From Galerina marginata (Eukaryota; Basidiomycota; Agaricomycetes; Agaricales; Galerinaceae): a stretch of DNA of 64,000 nt. Of this stretch, positions 1-15,817 are shown piece by piece. The translations under genes and the position numbers were made by a program. The notes under the pieces are model-generated. The model was not told the origin of the DNA, ran no database searches, and saw nothing but the letters and a program-made list of their open reading frames with translations. How positions within the stretch are numbered: the first letter of the stretch is position 1; each line of letters opens with the position of its first letter. The DNA lies in contig JAECYW010000017.1 in the NCBI GenBank assembly GCA_023014335.1, positions 930,001-994,000 of the forward strand, read 5' to 3'.

Positions 1-1549
1 TCCAATCCGACATGATTCATGATTCATGAGTCCTGCGCTATTGTTTAGTAGGAATAGTCCGCACATTCGCCATTTTTTTCCTTCAGGAATTTGCCTCTCA
101 GGGGCCTATAGGGTCCTATTTATCTGGAAGCCGGCGTCTGTGGACCACAATCGCTGACTTTAAATGGATGTTTCCTTTGAAAGCATTGACAAACATGTCA
201 ATACTGTGACCCATATCCACGTGACCGTGTCGATGAATCATCGTCAGACGCGTGGATAAGTCGATCTTGAGCATTCCCGCATTTTATCTCTTGTAACAGT
301 TGTATCGAGCATCAACGTTTCCGCCATTGAATGCCCCAGCAACCAGAGACAGCAGGTTCGGGCAAGGTTATGTAAAATCGATGACTCCTACGAAGGAAAG
401 AAAGTCAGAGTTGCTGGAAGGTAAAACTATATGGATCTCCTATTTATACGGTTTGCTGACGTTAAAGGGAACAGAGTATTAACTTATGATGTTGCTACGG
501 GACTCGCAATACTGATTGACGGAAAGCACGGATTGCTAGTCAATATGTTCCTGAGCTTGGACAGTCAGTCGAGGCTTTGGGCCACAGAACGTCTGAGCAC
601 GATTATTGCCATCGGCCACCTAGAACGCGCTGATGTGAGTAGAATATGGTGTCATATAAACTGAAAGAGTGGTCTGCCCTCATCTGCGATGCAATCCTCA
701 GCCAGCTGTTGCTGCCCCGGCTATACCAGCCGGTTCTACTCGACTGGAGCTCAGGCAGGACCTCGTTCTGCGGGCAATCTTAGTAGTGCCTTCGCCCGAC
801 TTGGATCTAGTTTTGTGGAATATGGTACTCGCAGAAGAAGAGGAAGCAAGTAGAGAAGATCAAACCTCGTGTTGACGCGGTGCAAGTCGTGGCTCGGAAG
901 TGATTGGCGCACATTTGGTTGTAGCAGATGGGCAATTGATGGGGATAAATTCAACAACAGCACGAGGCAGAAGAAACGACGATAAAATAAAAGAGAGAGA
1001 CAAAGGCACTTTGGGACTGGTACTAGACGGCCATGCCTTTGGCGACGACAATTGTAATTGAAATTAGCCGGCCCGAGGTCGGCTACTTAGATTAGATCTC
1101 GCCAAGTGATTTGCGATGAAAGACTGGTTTTGTGCGTCCCGCCTGCGCCTTTGTGTTTTCACAATCCGGGATGGACATAGCAAGCTGGGTAGTCGCAGAA
1201 ACACGAGGCGACCCGAGTCCCACAGCGATTGTCGAGGCCAAAAGGAATTCTCACGGAACGAGCAGCCGAATGGAGGCAAATGACTTCCTGGCACCCAAAA
1301 AGGGAAATGCGCCTGAACAGCACTTGCCTCGCTTTGCCACAGACGTCCTCTTTATAACACCACCATCCACCCGTCCTCGCCCTTTGCTCTCCCCACCACT
1401 CCGTCTCCTGCGTCCTGCTCTCCGTTTCCCCCATCCCCCATCCCCCAATCCTCCCCCGTCTCTCCCTGCAATATCCGCCCTCAGCGCACCCAACAGACCT
1501 CAGTGTGCCCAAACACACAAATCCACACCCTGCTGTTTTTTTGTCAAAC
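1..1549. other. Upstream region without a recognisable gene; pyrimidine-rich promoter tract near its 3' end
   Basis: I see no open frame here that looks like a conserved protein; the short ORFs have no recognisable motifs. The stretch from about 1350 to 1475 is strongly C/T-rich on the plus strand and lies just upstream of the ATG at 1550. Such tracts are common in promoters and 5' UTRs of filamentous fungi. A TATA-like tttataac lies near 1350. The promoter role is inference. Confidence 0.4.
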
Positions 1550-2862
1550 ATGGACTCTGATATCGCAAGACAGTCTTTCTGGACATATCCTACCTCCGAT
1601 GCTCGTTCCGGGCCTATACCACCCCAGGGACGGTCGCACCAGATCACCTCACCATATCTTCCGAGTCCGCCGCCAGAACCATCGTCACCCCTACCTGTGC
1701 AGATCGAACCCGGTGTCTGGTACCAGGACGATGACATCCTACATGCCTCCAACTGGCCTCCCGTGCAACGCTTCCTAGCTCAAATTCGAGAGGAGAGACG
1801 CATGGTGGACGCACCCTCCGACCTCATCTTCGCACTGGCCGCCCTCGACGTACTTTACAATCCGCATGACCCCGCGCACTTGGATTTTCTGGGCTCCAGT
1901 GGTGGGTTCTAAAGTTGGGGAGAAGCGTGGACAAGATTGCTCGTATGTTCCGCCTATATTACCTGCCACTCCAGTGTGCTGACGCTGTGCCACCCTCTGC
2001 AGTGCACAAGCCGCGACTTGTCAAATCCCCTGTACCTTGGACTGGTTTCAGTGTGTACAAGCACATAATTGCCGCCATACAGGAGAAGTTCAGATACGTA
2101 TACCTCAAACGCAAATGGTACCCGGTCGACGACCGCCCAACAGAGACACAGAGGCGGACTCTACGAAGCAGTGGCGAGCCAGTTGAGCAGACCGTCGACG
2201 AGTTCTTCAATCTCGTCGCGACTTCCCCGAGGAAATCTGGAAAGTTTACGAAGAAGGACAAAACGACCAGTCCGTCAACAAAACGAGCTCCACGGGCCGT
2301 TGCAGGGCCGTCGGCCAAGCCCACTCCCACAGATGAGGTCGTCTCAGTTGCTGCCCAACAGTCTTCTTCCTCAAGTCGGCCGGGCATTCGTAAACGCAGA
2401 AACGTTACCTCAGCATCGCGGTCTCCTCAAGCTATCTCTTTTGCCACTACCAATACATCCTCAAAGGAAACCCATCATTCCAGCGAACCTTCACCCTCTT
2501 TATCATCATCATCATCATCCACATCACATTCCAGGTCAACTTCACAATCGTCATTGGAAACCCTAGTTGCCAATGAACGGTGCTCTTCAGTTGCCTCTTC
2601 TGACACTATCGTCGGGGCGTTGCCGTCTAAAAAGCGAAAAGCCGGTGACAGGGAGAAGGACGAAGAGCATTCCAAAGACCAAGAAGACGAGTCAACCTCG
2701 ACAGAGGGCATGGTTACTCGCGGCCGTGCCTCAAAGATTCGGTCAGTCGATCCTGAGGAATCGTCGCTTTCTTCTCGGAAAAGTACACCTGCACCTGCGT
2801 CAGAGGCGCGGTCAAAAACGACAACGCGACCCAAAGCCAGAGCTAAGAGAGCCCGGGTGTGA
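1550..2862 (+). CDS. Hypothetical basic, Ser-rich, probably nuclear protein (two exons)
   Basis: Predicted 403-residue protein of unknown function. Exon 1 runs 1550-1901 and exon 2 2003-2862. The 101-nt intron has a gtgggt donor, a ctgac branch site at 1979 and a tgcag acceptor, and joining the exons restores one frame through the in-frame TAA at 1911. The N-terminal 115 residues are Pro-rich and then become more ordered (WPPVQRFLAQIREERRM, and later FSVYKHIIAAIQEKFRYVY), which may be a small helical domain. From about residue 190 the protein is low-complexity, rich in Ser, Lys and Arg, with a poly-Ser run encoded by tcatca repeats near 2500 and several basic clusters (KKRK, KARAKRARV at the C-terminus) that look like nuclear localisation signals. 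I do not recognise the family. The nuclear location is inference. Confidence 0.7.
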
Positions 2863-5800
2863 TTCTTCTCGACAGACTCCTTTTTTGTTATATTCCTATT
2901 TGACATGGGTCATCTTGCATATTCTCGCCTTTATATCCCACCGATTTATTTTTTCTAGCGGATCCCATCATCGGTCACGATTGTAAACTAAACTATCTTT
3001 GTACAAGAACACCTCTATCTCCGTCTCAGTCTAATTTCTTTATCGTCATTGTCGTATTTTGTTTTGTAGTGCATTATACCTTGCTTTTGTTTGAATCTCA
3101 GCTACACCGGAACTGCTAGGACAGGAGGGAACGCGTCGTTTGTCGAGTTGTCGCGGACCGTGATCGACGCGCATTGGGTGCACGTGGCTGTGACAAGCCG
3201 GCGCGTGATGGTGAGTGTCACCTGCAACCAATTGCAAGCGAGGACTGCAAGACCTTATTCTACGCTGCCACGTCGCTGCCATTCTACTCGCACCAAGCCA
3301 TCGACCTAAGGGCATTTTGTTATAACGAGGCTGCTCGTTGCGCCGCGACATGTCGGTGTTCTCAAGCACCCCCCACTTCACTTTTATTTTGTCGCTTAAC
3401 GGGATATGTCCGGAAAACGCCAGCTGTCTGCTCAGTTTCTCCTACTGCTGTCAATCCATGATCAGCTCGCAGCTTTTTCCGTCGCTCTGTGCTCCCATCT
3501 GACCGCACTCACATGATAAGCCATGACGCAGAAAATGCCAGACAGGGAAGCCCCCAGCGTACACCAGCCCGGACTCGTTCTCACCGGGCGACCTACAACG
3601 CGTCTCATCCGCGGGTGCAGCGGATGATGCGGCCATAGATGGGGGACTCACAGTCTCAGTGGCTCACGCTGGTCCTTCAGCCCCCTGCACTTCGCATTGG
3701 TAAATCACGATATCTATTTTTTGATTCTTATTTCCAGAAATATCTCGTGTCGACGGTCGAGGCTTCGTTTACTTATTTGAACTTCTGTCCCGTTCGGTCT
3801 TGTGTTGTCCCAAAGGCCGAGGAGACGCCGGCGCAGACTCTGGCTCTGGAGAATCAGAGCAGGCGCGGGGAAAGTAACAACGTACGACTTGCCGCTGCTT
3901 CTTCTCACAGGGCGATGAGTATCTGGGGCCATGCGTCTTGTTTCTATTCAGCCAATAATAGTCTGGGATTGGGGTTGCGGGCATGCCAGAGCACTGAACG
4001 GATGACCTAAGGGCTCTCCACTTGACTCCGCGTCCTGCGAAGAACCAGGACAAAGGAGCTGGAGCCGCACGCTCAAGGCACAGAAGAGACGTACACGACG
4101 CACATGTGTGCTCTACTCTGTACAGGTTGGGGTAGTTGCAAAGAATGGATGAAACTTTCCTACTTTCTTCTACCTAGCTCTCATTTTCAGAGGGATCTAG
4201 CCTTCATTATCCTGGATGATCGAGGGTTTAGACGGCGTAGTCAACTCGACGGAAGCCTTCAGAAGCAAACTCTTCACATTATGCTTGTTCTGCGGCAAAC
4301 CCGACGCTAAACGCCGCTAACAGTGATATCATAGCTGCCACAACACTTCCCGCGTCTGGTCTAGGGTTGCCGCAGGGTGTTAGTCCTTTTGCGGGGTTTT
4401 GCAAACCGACATTGGGCCATCCAACGTGGTATGGAGTTTTCCTTCTTTTATGTGTTTTGACATTGACAAGTGGACAAATTACAGAGAGGAGGTGGAATAG
4501 CGTGGAAATTTCTGGAGCGGGCAACTCTGCAAAGCTGTATGTTTTCTGAAATCTCAGTGCACGTTGTTGTGCTTATAATCTCGGGTTTTCTGACAGATGT
4601 TCGTCATGACGTGGATGAATTATTTTATCTTTCGCTATGGTCAGCTGGTTTACCGATACAGGGATGCATTACGCTCTGCTCACAATCAAAGAAGGTTCAT
4701 GTTGCATGCGATCTTGCTTTTTGCTTCCCTGTTTGAATGTTGGACAAATTTTCATCGTTGATCACCTCCAACTACCGTGACCTGACGACAAAGTCGAGAT
4801 AATTACTTGAAATCCTCGCTCTTGATATCTCGTTTCTCCGATTTCTTCAAATAACATGAGAGGGGTACGTCCCATTCTCGGAAGTTTGCCGGCATTCGTG
4901 ATCAGTGATTCCTTCCAGGACAGGCCATGACGGGGCGATCAAGACATCCTACTCCATTCACTTCATGCCAATAAGGATAAACACCCCCTTATGCAGTTGG
5001 CTAAACTGTTATAGGCCGTCTTGATGGACGGTTAACTAAAACAATCCATCAAGTCCCCGCCTCCGATTTACGACCGACGTCGTCGGCATAGCTTCATTAT
5101 GATTGGGTAGCTGTCGCTCATTTCTTGGAGTGCCTTACGGCCAAAGAAATTATGCAGGTTGGAAGAATATGGTGCGTCCTCCTTCCTGATTTCTCGGAGT
5201 TTCAAAGAGGTGGGTACGGACATTGATAAGTCGAGTATCAGTGTGTAGAAGAAGCGCACTCAGCAAAGGCTCCGGATGCCGGATCTCTCACCAAGACGAA
5301 GATTGTCCTTATCCGTTTGACGCGATCGGATGGGCTGTCCTGTCAATGTCATCGCGGGTCATTCCACGCACGAAGTCAAGTATCTGATAGACAGTGGGTT
5401 GTTTCGAACTCCAATTCGAAAATGAAATTAATAAGATATGGAGCGGAGAGTTTCTGCAACCTGTACTAGGTGGGGTGCTGACATCTTTATATCATCAGCT
5501 TCCCCGCAGAGTCGTAGGAATTACTGGTGGATATCAATCATATCATCCCCTTCCCGCTGTCGTGGAAGTAGAATTCGACCGGGAAGGTGCGCTTTTGGTG
5601 TTCGGCGTGGTTTCTCCCCGGCTTACCTACCTTGCTTCGGTGCTTCGGGTATGTACGCGAAAGCGATAAGCAGATGACCCTCGAACCCTAACATGGCTAT
5701 AGGATGGTTATAGCGCAACAGGCTGGGGTAAGGTCAGCTACCAAGCCCATATGTGCTCATCGTTCTATGCCGTTCACCTGGTCGGTAACGGCTGATCAGC

Positions 5801-6996
5801 CTACGGAGTACTATAGCTTGAGGAACGAACTCTGTGTAGTATGTACTTTGTCATGTGGGTGCTAGGTGATTATGGATGGAAACATATCCTAAATACCCCG
5901 GACCTGTCGCGATGTCGCTGCCCCCAAAACCGTATAATTGGCTAGTGCTGCCGCGACTGGTGCGGGAAATCAGACCTCCGACGCAGACTGCGTTAGTTTA
6001 GGTCTTGAGGGTTGCTCCAGCTTCCTGTTCTAGCGGAATTCTGGACATAAGGAGGGGGTCAGTGTACGGCGGGACCGTGTATGTCTATCTCTACTCCGTG
6101 TGGATGTGCAATATCGGAATCTAATAGGCATGTGTACAAACGAACATGCGTCAATTAATTTCGCATGATCTGGCCATGAAGAAGAGCTTATGTTCCAAGA
6201 TATTGAATTCTAATTGCACGTGGACAGGCTCCGTAAGAGCCTGGGAGGTAAAAAGATGCAAAAACGCAGGATTCAGAGCATTTTCAATGCAAGAGGATTG
6301 GTATGTATTCCGAGTCCATAATTACTTTTGCAAAGTGTGGAGATCTGAGATCGGGGAGGAACTCAACGGATTCGGAACTTTAATCCGCGCTCTTGTTTGG
6401 TTCCTGATGGGCCGATCGCGTTATAGATTAAAGACGAGGATTATCTAATCGGAAGTAGTTACATATGCAGGGGGGTAGGTATTTATTGCAGCGGCAGGTT
6501 ACGGTTGATGCTCTTTAGTGTATATCAGAACAAGTACATATACGACGGGTGGCAACAAGCAAAGGCAAGTCCGGTGGAGGACATCCCAAAGCGGTGCCTG
6601 AGTTTAGACTAGCCTCCAGTGGTATACAATTATCACAGATTTTTTTGTGGACATCGCTATGTTCTGTGAACAATTGGACTGCTTGGTCAGCAGGGCTCAG
6701 CAGGAGGATTTGTGGTACATGTTCGGGAGAGAAGAGGATGAGATCTGCCGGGGGGGTTGGAGGAAGACACCGGGGGTAGAGCTGGGAGGAAAATGGAGAA
6801 ACGGGAAGCGAATGTACAGCCCGAATGGATGTCGGAGTCTAATGTTGTGGTCTGTTTGCGGGAACTGCATATCGGGACGACCCTGTGACGCGGTGACAGT
6901 TTCGGTGACACACCCACTTTCTCAATTCCATTGTTGCGTTGGCCAGAGCGCCCTCCTCTTGTCCTCTTCCCACCACCATCTCCTCCAGCGACTCCA
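2863..6996. other. 4.1-kb intergenic stretch without a supported gene
   Basis: Only short ORFs (under 125 codons) are present on either strand. None shows a recognisable motif, a convincing splice chain or the codon texture of the neighbouring genes. The longest are a plus-strand frame at 3639-4010 and one at 6146-6448. I found no tRNA-like A/B-box pair, no long terminal or inverted repeat and no homology to the mobile elements elsewhere in the window. It could hold non-coding RNA or decayed sequence, but nothing in it allows a call. Confidence 0.4.
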
Positions 6997-8876
6997 ATGG
7001 CCCCCTCGTCGTCGTCGTTGGCAGCCATCGCCGCCCCGTCCGTCCAGCGGCCCAAGAAACGGTACCGTCTGCCTCCCTGCCTCATGTCCTCCTTCTCACA
7101 CAGGGTTCAACACAGGAAATGGTCCCGCGAACAGCTCCTCAGGAATCTCCAGGTCGGTGTTGTCCTCCATATCTCGTTCTCGCATCTGATCCTCTTGCAG
7201 TTGATTGGTGACCTAGGTGCTCCTCTGCCCCCCACTCTACCCCCATCGCCTCCTGCTTCCCGCGCCGCCTCACCGGCTCCCGGCTTGAAGCGGAAACTCG
7301 AGTCCCCTTCCGATCTTGACGCCGTCAAACGTCCCAGAACAAACGCCCCCGTCGACCGGTCACAACCCCAGCGTCATCCTCCACCCCAGCAACCGCCCCA
7401 CCAGCCTCAATACCAGCCGCCGCCGCCGCCTCAGCCGCCCTCAATACCCACCCGTCAGCCAGCTTCTGCTCCTACGCCAACGCCACATCTGACCTCGCGT
7501 TCCGAGCCATGCGAAGATGGCGAGGTCAGAGAGGAACCAGCACCAATTCTCCCTGTCCCTCGCGGGTCCACTGTGGACGTTCCCATACGACGGCCGAAGA
7601 AGGGAAAGCCCCCACAACGTCATTTCGATGCCCTTCACGACAAATACCACCAATATGGCCGTGTACTCAAGTATTCCGGAGATGCTCGTTTCTGGTCAAC
7701 ATACCCATCTACCCATCGCGAATATCGACCCCTTCTCGATCCCCCTCACCCAAGCTCTCCATACCACAAGCATGGCGGCTTGATCGCTCGCCTGGAACTT
7801 CTCGATGCCCTTGTCTGCTTCACTTATTCAATATGGAATAGAGACTACACCCGTCGTTCTTGCAACCACGATACGTGGGGTACCATCGAAGCCTTTCTAG
7901 TCTGGTGTAAGCAAAAATGGCACGTAGAAGAAGGCACCAGCGATGCTGAGCGAGCCTTTCTCGGATTGATGTAAGCTTTGTTTGATCACAACTGTATCTG
8001 TTCTATGTTTTACGACGTGTTCTTAGCTTCATGATCGAGGCCTTCATTCAAGGAAGGAAGATGTCCTATACCGTCCGCGGAAATTTGGACTCTGACATGG
8101 ACAAAGTGTACGAGAGCATGTCCAAGAAGATTGCCTCAACCGGCAGGTAGTGCTGTTGAAGGGGATCCCGTCGTTCGCCGCCAGCTACGGCCTTCTGAAC
8201 GGAAAAGCGCCACCGATGCTTCCTTCTCCGAGTAGCACTAACTCTACTCCAGTTACACGAGATGGGAGCACACCCAGTAATTCGGCTAACAGTCGTCCAA
8301 CTCAGGCCGCGGCACATGCGGCCTCGCGTCAGTCCCAATATACGGGGAGTGTCCCCTTCAAACTACTAGCCTCAATACCTTCGGGAAAGTGCAGCGCCTA
8401 TACCGCAACACGTTATGACCGCCATGTCGAACGTTACGGAACCTATCGGTCCGACCCTGGTACAAGATCTCAAGAACTTGACTGCCGTGTATACAGCTAC
8501 AGCTTGGTGCACTCAAACGTCGCAGCAAACTCTCAATCTTCCTCTTCTCCGCCGGTGCTTTCCCAGTACTTGGGCTCGCATGATGTACTCGACTTTGCTT
8601 CCTACCGAAGAACACGAACCGGACTTTGAGGACGAAGAAGGAGAACTATACTGGCCAGACCAATGCATCAATGGAGAAGGCATCGGATGGGTTTGTCTCA
8701 TGGGCAAAGCAATGATCAAAGAATTCGGCAAGGCATATGGTTACAAGGGACTCGACGGGGTTGTTCCTAAACCTAAACCCGAAGAGACAGCACCGAAAGG
8801 CAACGGTGCACCGAATCGGCCACCTCTTGGGACCACATCCCAGCGTCCACCGATGCCGTCAGGCGCCCCGCGATAG
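6997..8876 (+). CDS. Hypothetical Pro-rich protein with a conserved-looking C-terminal half
   Basis: The start is ATG 6997 (MAPSSSS). A basic segment (RPKKRYRLPP) is followed by a probable intron at 7153-7200 and then a long Pro/Gln-rich stretch, part of it from ccg repeats near 7415. The frame then becomes ordered: RHFDALHDKYHQYGRVLKYS, a region beginning RLELLDALVCFTYS, and CNHDTWGTIEAFLVWCKQKW. A 56-nt intron (7971-8026, gtaagc...ttag) joins in frame to FMIEAFIQGRKMSYTVRGN. The C-terminal frame (about 8376-8876) contains ELYWPDQCINGEGIGWVC and ends Pro-rich. Between about 8147 and 8375 no single splice model keeps the frame open: a stop at 8148 and another near 8367 separate the good blocks, and a Ser/Thr/Pro-rich block reads in a different frame. 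The gene may contain small indels or an intron I could not place. Family not recognised. Confidence 0.6.
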
Positions 8877-12040
<3,164 letters not shown>

Positions 12041-12278
12041 TTTTAGTAAGTCTTGATGAAGGCGTAGGTAGCCTGCTGTCGAAAAGTCGATTAGCAGAAG
12101 GTCAACGACGAGCACGGTCTGCTCACCTCGCGAGCTAGTGTTTGTACCTGTTGTGTGCACTAAAAATCAAGGTTTGAAGCACCGGTTACTGCCGGAAAAC
12201 TATACAGTTGCCAGCTCGATTTGGAAGGTAGTAATGATGTCCCGAAAGTATTAAATAATTAATCGAGTCTATCTGGAG

Positions 12279-13815
12279 TTATGTAGTGTCTTTTTCTTTC
12301 GAAAGAGCCTCTGCTCGTTCTTCTGCCTTCCGTCGGTTCGCCACTTCTCGTTTGACCTGCTCTAATGCATGTCTTTCTATTTCGCGCGCTGCATCGCGCT
12401 CTTTCTCCATCTCGTCTCGCTGTCTTTGGCACCTGCGTCGCAAATCTCGCTCGTAAATGTAGTCCTCTTCGAGCTTGCGCTTGGAAGCCCGTAAATCAGA
12501 TAGTTGTGTTGCCTGGTTATAGACGCGCTCCCGCAATTTTTGCATTTCTTGCTCCGTTTGAATACCTCGCAAACTCGAGGCTCCTCCAAACCTTGACAAT
12601 GCACGAGGGCGTGTTGGAGTCTTCTGCTTGACGGGGGCTTTGTAGCCCACCGCCTCAGACGACCGTTGAGATTTCGCTTTGCCAAAGACCTCCTGCAGCC
12701 ATTCCTGGGCTGCTGCGTAGTGCTTCGACGCGTCTTTGTTTTCCGTTTTTGCCAGTTTCGCCAAATCAACCTCGCAGCCAGACAGCAAGAGGAATGCCGG
12801 TTTCAGTTCCTTCAGGGAAACACCTCTCTTCGACAACTCTGCGACATATTGCATAACTCAGCTTCTAAACAGATTGAACTAATTTAAATTGACCTTCAAC
12901 CATAGACATGAGGACCGCCCTGGCGCTGTGAGCATCTCCAGAACGGCGGTAGAACACGGCCACGACTATATAATTGGCCCGTTCGCTGTTTGTCGCCTTA
13001 AGAAGTTCGATGATGACTCGTGGATCTGAATCTAGTCCTTCTAAGTCATAAGTTATTACTTCGCCACAGAGTACCATAGAGATGCGGGTTTCAAACGACA
13101 GTGGGAGGGTGTGACCAACATACGCGGACTCAGAAGGCGAGAGCAAAAGATAAGAACGAGATCCTGTACCCCGGCCTTGCGGATTTGATTTTGAGGTCAT
13201 CGTGGCAGTCAACAAGGATGCTGCACAGTTGACGTGTAAGTCAGGTTCTTTTGTTGGTGGGAGGGAAGACGTCGAAGCAAGGCGTACGATGGGCGTGTCC
13301 GTAACACTGCCTGACGTATATTTGCCAACCTTGGTGCTACTGCTCGTCATTGTCATGAAATCGTCTCGCCCTCCGGGTGAACCACTGTCAAATTTCCGCT
13401 CTGCTACTTCCGGGGACCACTCGGGTTTGTTCGGAAGACGGGCATTGACGATATTCGAATTCGGCTTTTCAACAATAGGCCCAGTGAAAGCTGATCCAAG
13501 CGCCACTTCATACTGTGCAACGAGACGAGGATCTTGCCGCACCGCCAGAACTCTGACGTCCTTATGGTAAAGCCAATGGGTAAGAGCGTATTCTGCGAAT
13601 ACAGGAGAGCTAAATCGCAAAAAGTAATGGGACTGCCCGAGCACGCCATTATCGAAAGGGTACAACTCTGGGCTGGTCGCCACGTCAGGAGTCGGTATTC
13701 TCGTGAATCAATAAAAAAATGCGTACACATCGCTAAGGCCATTAAATATGCTGTTGATACTGTAGGGCAGTCCAGAATTGTTTTCGACCTTGAGAACTTT
13801 CCGGAGATCGTCCAT
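12279..13815 (-). CDS. Hypothetical coiled-coil protein, 481 residues, three exons
   Basis: Exons on the minus strand are 13815-13727, 13672-12894 and 12856-12279, giving 1446 nt, an exact multiple of three. Intron 1 (54 nt) has donor gtacgc, a ctgac branch site and acceptor ccag. Intron 2 is only 37 nt. The N-terminus (MDDLRKVLKVENNSG) leads into a region with YFLRFSSPVFAEYALTHWLYHKDVRVLAV. A Ser/Pro-rich linker follows, then SFETRISMVLCGEVITYDLEGLDSDPRVIIELLK. After intron 2 comes ELKPAFLLLSGCEVDLAKL and a segment ending WLQEVFG. The last 110 residues are a highly charged heptad-like coiled coil (EQEMQKLRERV ... RRKAEERAEALSKEKDTT). I do not recognise a named family. The layout suggests a scaffold or regulatory protein, which is inference. 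Confidence 0.8.
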
Positions 13816-14329
13816 GATGATGAATGATGGCAGTCGAGCGTCACAAAGGTACTGCCAGAGTCGCTGAAAGAAGCTGCCAATTATCTATTTTAGGAACAAC
13901 TTCTGGATCCTTACGTATTCAGGGGAGTGTGATCAGATAATTCACCCAAGCCAAGAGCTAAACATAATGAAATAATAAAACCGAGAAAGTAACCCCGATC
14001 TACCGTGCAGGGACACCTTCAAGAAAATGCCAGTATCCGCCTTTGTTTTACCAGCCTACTTACATGACAACCTCGGACGTCTGTACTTAGCAACGAGCAA
14101 CGGGAGCCATCTCTGGATGGCGAAATAACGAGAGGACTTTTGTTACTTTGGAAGAAAGGTGAATGGCGGCGTAACCTCAGCGCTCCGCAGCACATCTTGG
14201 CTGAAACGGCATGTCGGAGACGGCTACACAAAACCGCAACACGTGACTCCACAGTGAAATGTAAATGGGTTGCAATGAACAGCCACAACATTTCAATTTC
14301 TATCCTTCTCTTTCTCTTCCATCTTCATC
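13816..14329. other. Divergent promoter region
   Basis: The 514 nt lie between the minus-strand coiled-coil gene (start 13815) and the plus-strand secreted-protein gene (start 14330), so both promoters must lie here. A C/T-rich run (ttctatccttctctttctc, about 14297-14320) directly precedes the ATG at 14330. No gene-like ORF is seen. Confidence 0.4.
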
Positions 14330-15282
14330 ATGTTCCGCCCAATTGCTTTTGCTGCTTTCATTGCTTACGCTTCCGCTCAATCGTAGGTTTTTTCCTCTTG
14401 TTCCATGTTGTCATCACTGAGTAATTGTTTTGCTTGCAGACTCACTTCGTCTTGCACGACCGCCCTTACCGGCATCGCCACGAACCCCGATGCTGCCGCA
14501 TGCTTGAGTCCTGGCTCTCTAATTTCCCTCGCAGCTGGCGGGGCAAACTCGTCAATAATCACCCCCATTAACACCTGGCTCACCAGCTTGTGCAGCTCTC
14601 CGGCTTGCAGTAACGATACTATTGCAGCAGTCGTACAAAATGTCACTACTGGATGTGCGACGGACCTGTCCGGATTAGGTTTCAACCCAAGCCTCACTCC
14701 GAGTATCACCTCCATCATCCAGCAATACTACCCAACTGTTCGTCAAGTAGTTTGCCTCAAGGAGTACGCGCCCGGTTTCCTTCTTCCAGAGTTTAACTAA
14801 TGGCATCATAAATGTATAGCGGAGACACCAATTGCATTACGCAAACCCTTACCAACGTCCAAAATATTGTTGGCACACTCAGCCTAACCAACATTATCAA
14901 GCTTGCAAGCACTTCGCCCGACTTGCCCGCCAATGTTACCTGCACTAACTGCGTCAAGGCTGCTTATAATATCGTCAGCCAGAATATTCCGTCTCTCGTC
15001 TCGGACTCTGCTCCTGCGCTCCAGTCGCAGTGTGGTGCCTCATTTACAGGTGATCTTTTTTGTGATTTTTGGAAACCATACTGCAGATATTGATCTGGGC
15101 TGTTTTTAGACGGAACCACCCCCGCCGGCATTCTCCAGAGTGCCAGTACTTCTGCAGCTTCCACTGCTGCCTCCAAGGCCGCTGCCCTCGGGTCTGCATC
15201 TATGATCTCCCATGGCATTATCGCTGGATTGGGTGCTTCTGTCCTAGTCGTTATTTCCACCCTGTTTACTTTCCTGGCGTAA
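14330..15282 (+). CDS. Secreted, Cys-containing, probably GPI-anchored protein (copy 1)
   Basis: Predicted 259-residue protein. Exons: 14330-14382, 14440-14763, 14820-15049, 15110-15282; introns of 56-60 nt, with all junctions in frame. The N-terminus MFRPIAFAAFIAYASAQS is a clear signal peptide. The mature part has regularly placed cysteines (SSCTTAL, AAACLSPG, SLCSSPACSN, TTGCATDL, QVVCLKD, TNCITQTL, VTCTNCVKAAYNI, QSQCGASF), suggesting four or five disulphides, plus N-glycosylation sequons. The tail is Ser/Ala-rich (STSAASTAASKAAA) and ends in a hydrophobic segment (GIIAGLGASVLVVISTLFTFLA) with nothing after it, which is the pattern of a GPI-anchor signal. I infer a cell-surface or wall protein. 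A related copy with the same intron positions follows at 15818. Molecular function unknown. Confidence 0.88.
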
Positions 15283-15817
15283 AATCACCCTCTGCTATCG
15301 TTAGATTGATAGGCTGATATTGGCGACGGACCGCATGAACGGACTGACTATATATTTACACGCTGGTTACCCAGAACTACTTACAGTTGATTAAATACTC
15401 TCTGGATTCTGTTAGCTGGACTTAGTGGTAAAATGCTTAATGCTTAATAAGATCTCTTACTTACGTGCTTGAACACTCTTGCAGAGCGCCGAGTCATTCA
15501 TGCAAGATGAACCACCTCAGCCCTTTCATTGACTATTGCGCTGTTCACGGCCTCTGCGTGTTTGACGACCGCTTGTACATCAATTGTAAGAACCCCTGCA
15601 ACGACGAAGTGGATTACCCAGGGGACGAAGATGCCTGTACATTGGTTTATTTACCTAATGATGTATTCCTTCCAGACGAGTCGGACGAGTCGGTGCAGGA
15701 TATAATTGGGTATAACATGGGTCAAAGAAAGATGCGTTTCTTCCCTCACGTTCTTTAGATTCTCCTCCCATATTTTGTTTCAAATTACCTCAAGTTGAGC
15801 TTGAAGGGCCAGATAAG
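15283..15817. other. Intergenic spacer between the tandem secreted-protein copies
   Basis: 535 nt between the two related copies. A 97-codon ATG-started frame (15465-15758) encodes an acidic Cys-containing peptide (for example VDYPGDEDACTLVYLPNDVF). It is unspliced, matches nothing I recognise and is not related to either flanking gene, so I leave it as unproven. Confidence 0.35.

Noticed and set aside
15465..15758. 97-codon ORF between the secreted paralogues
   Set aside because: No signal peptide, no family, no relation to the neighbours; cannot be told from chance.
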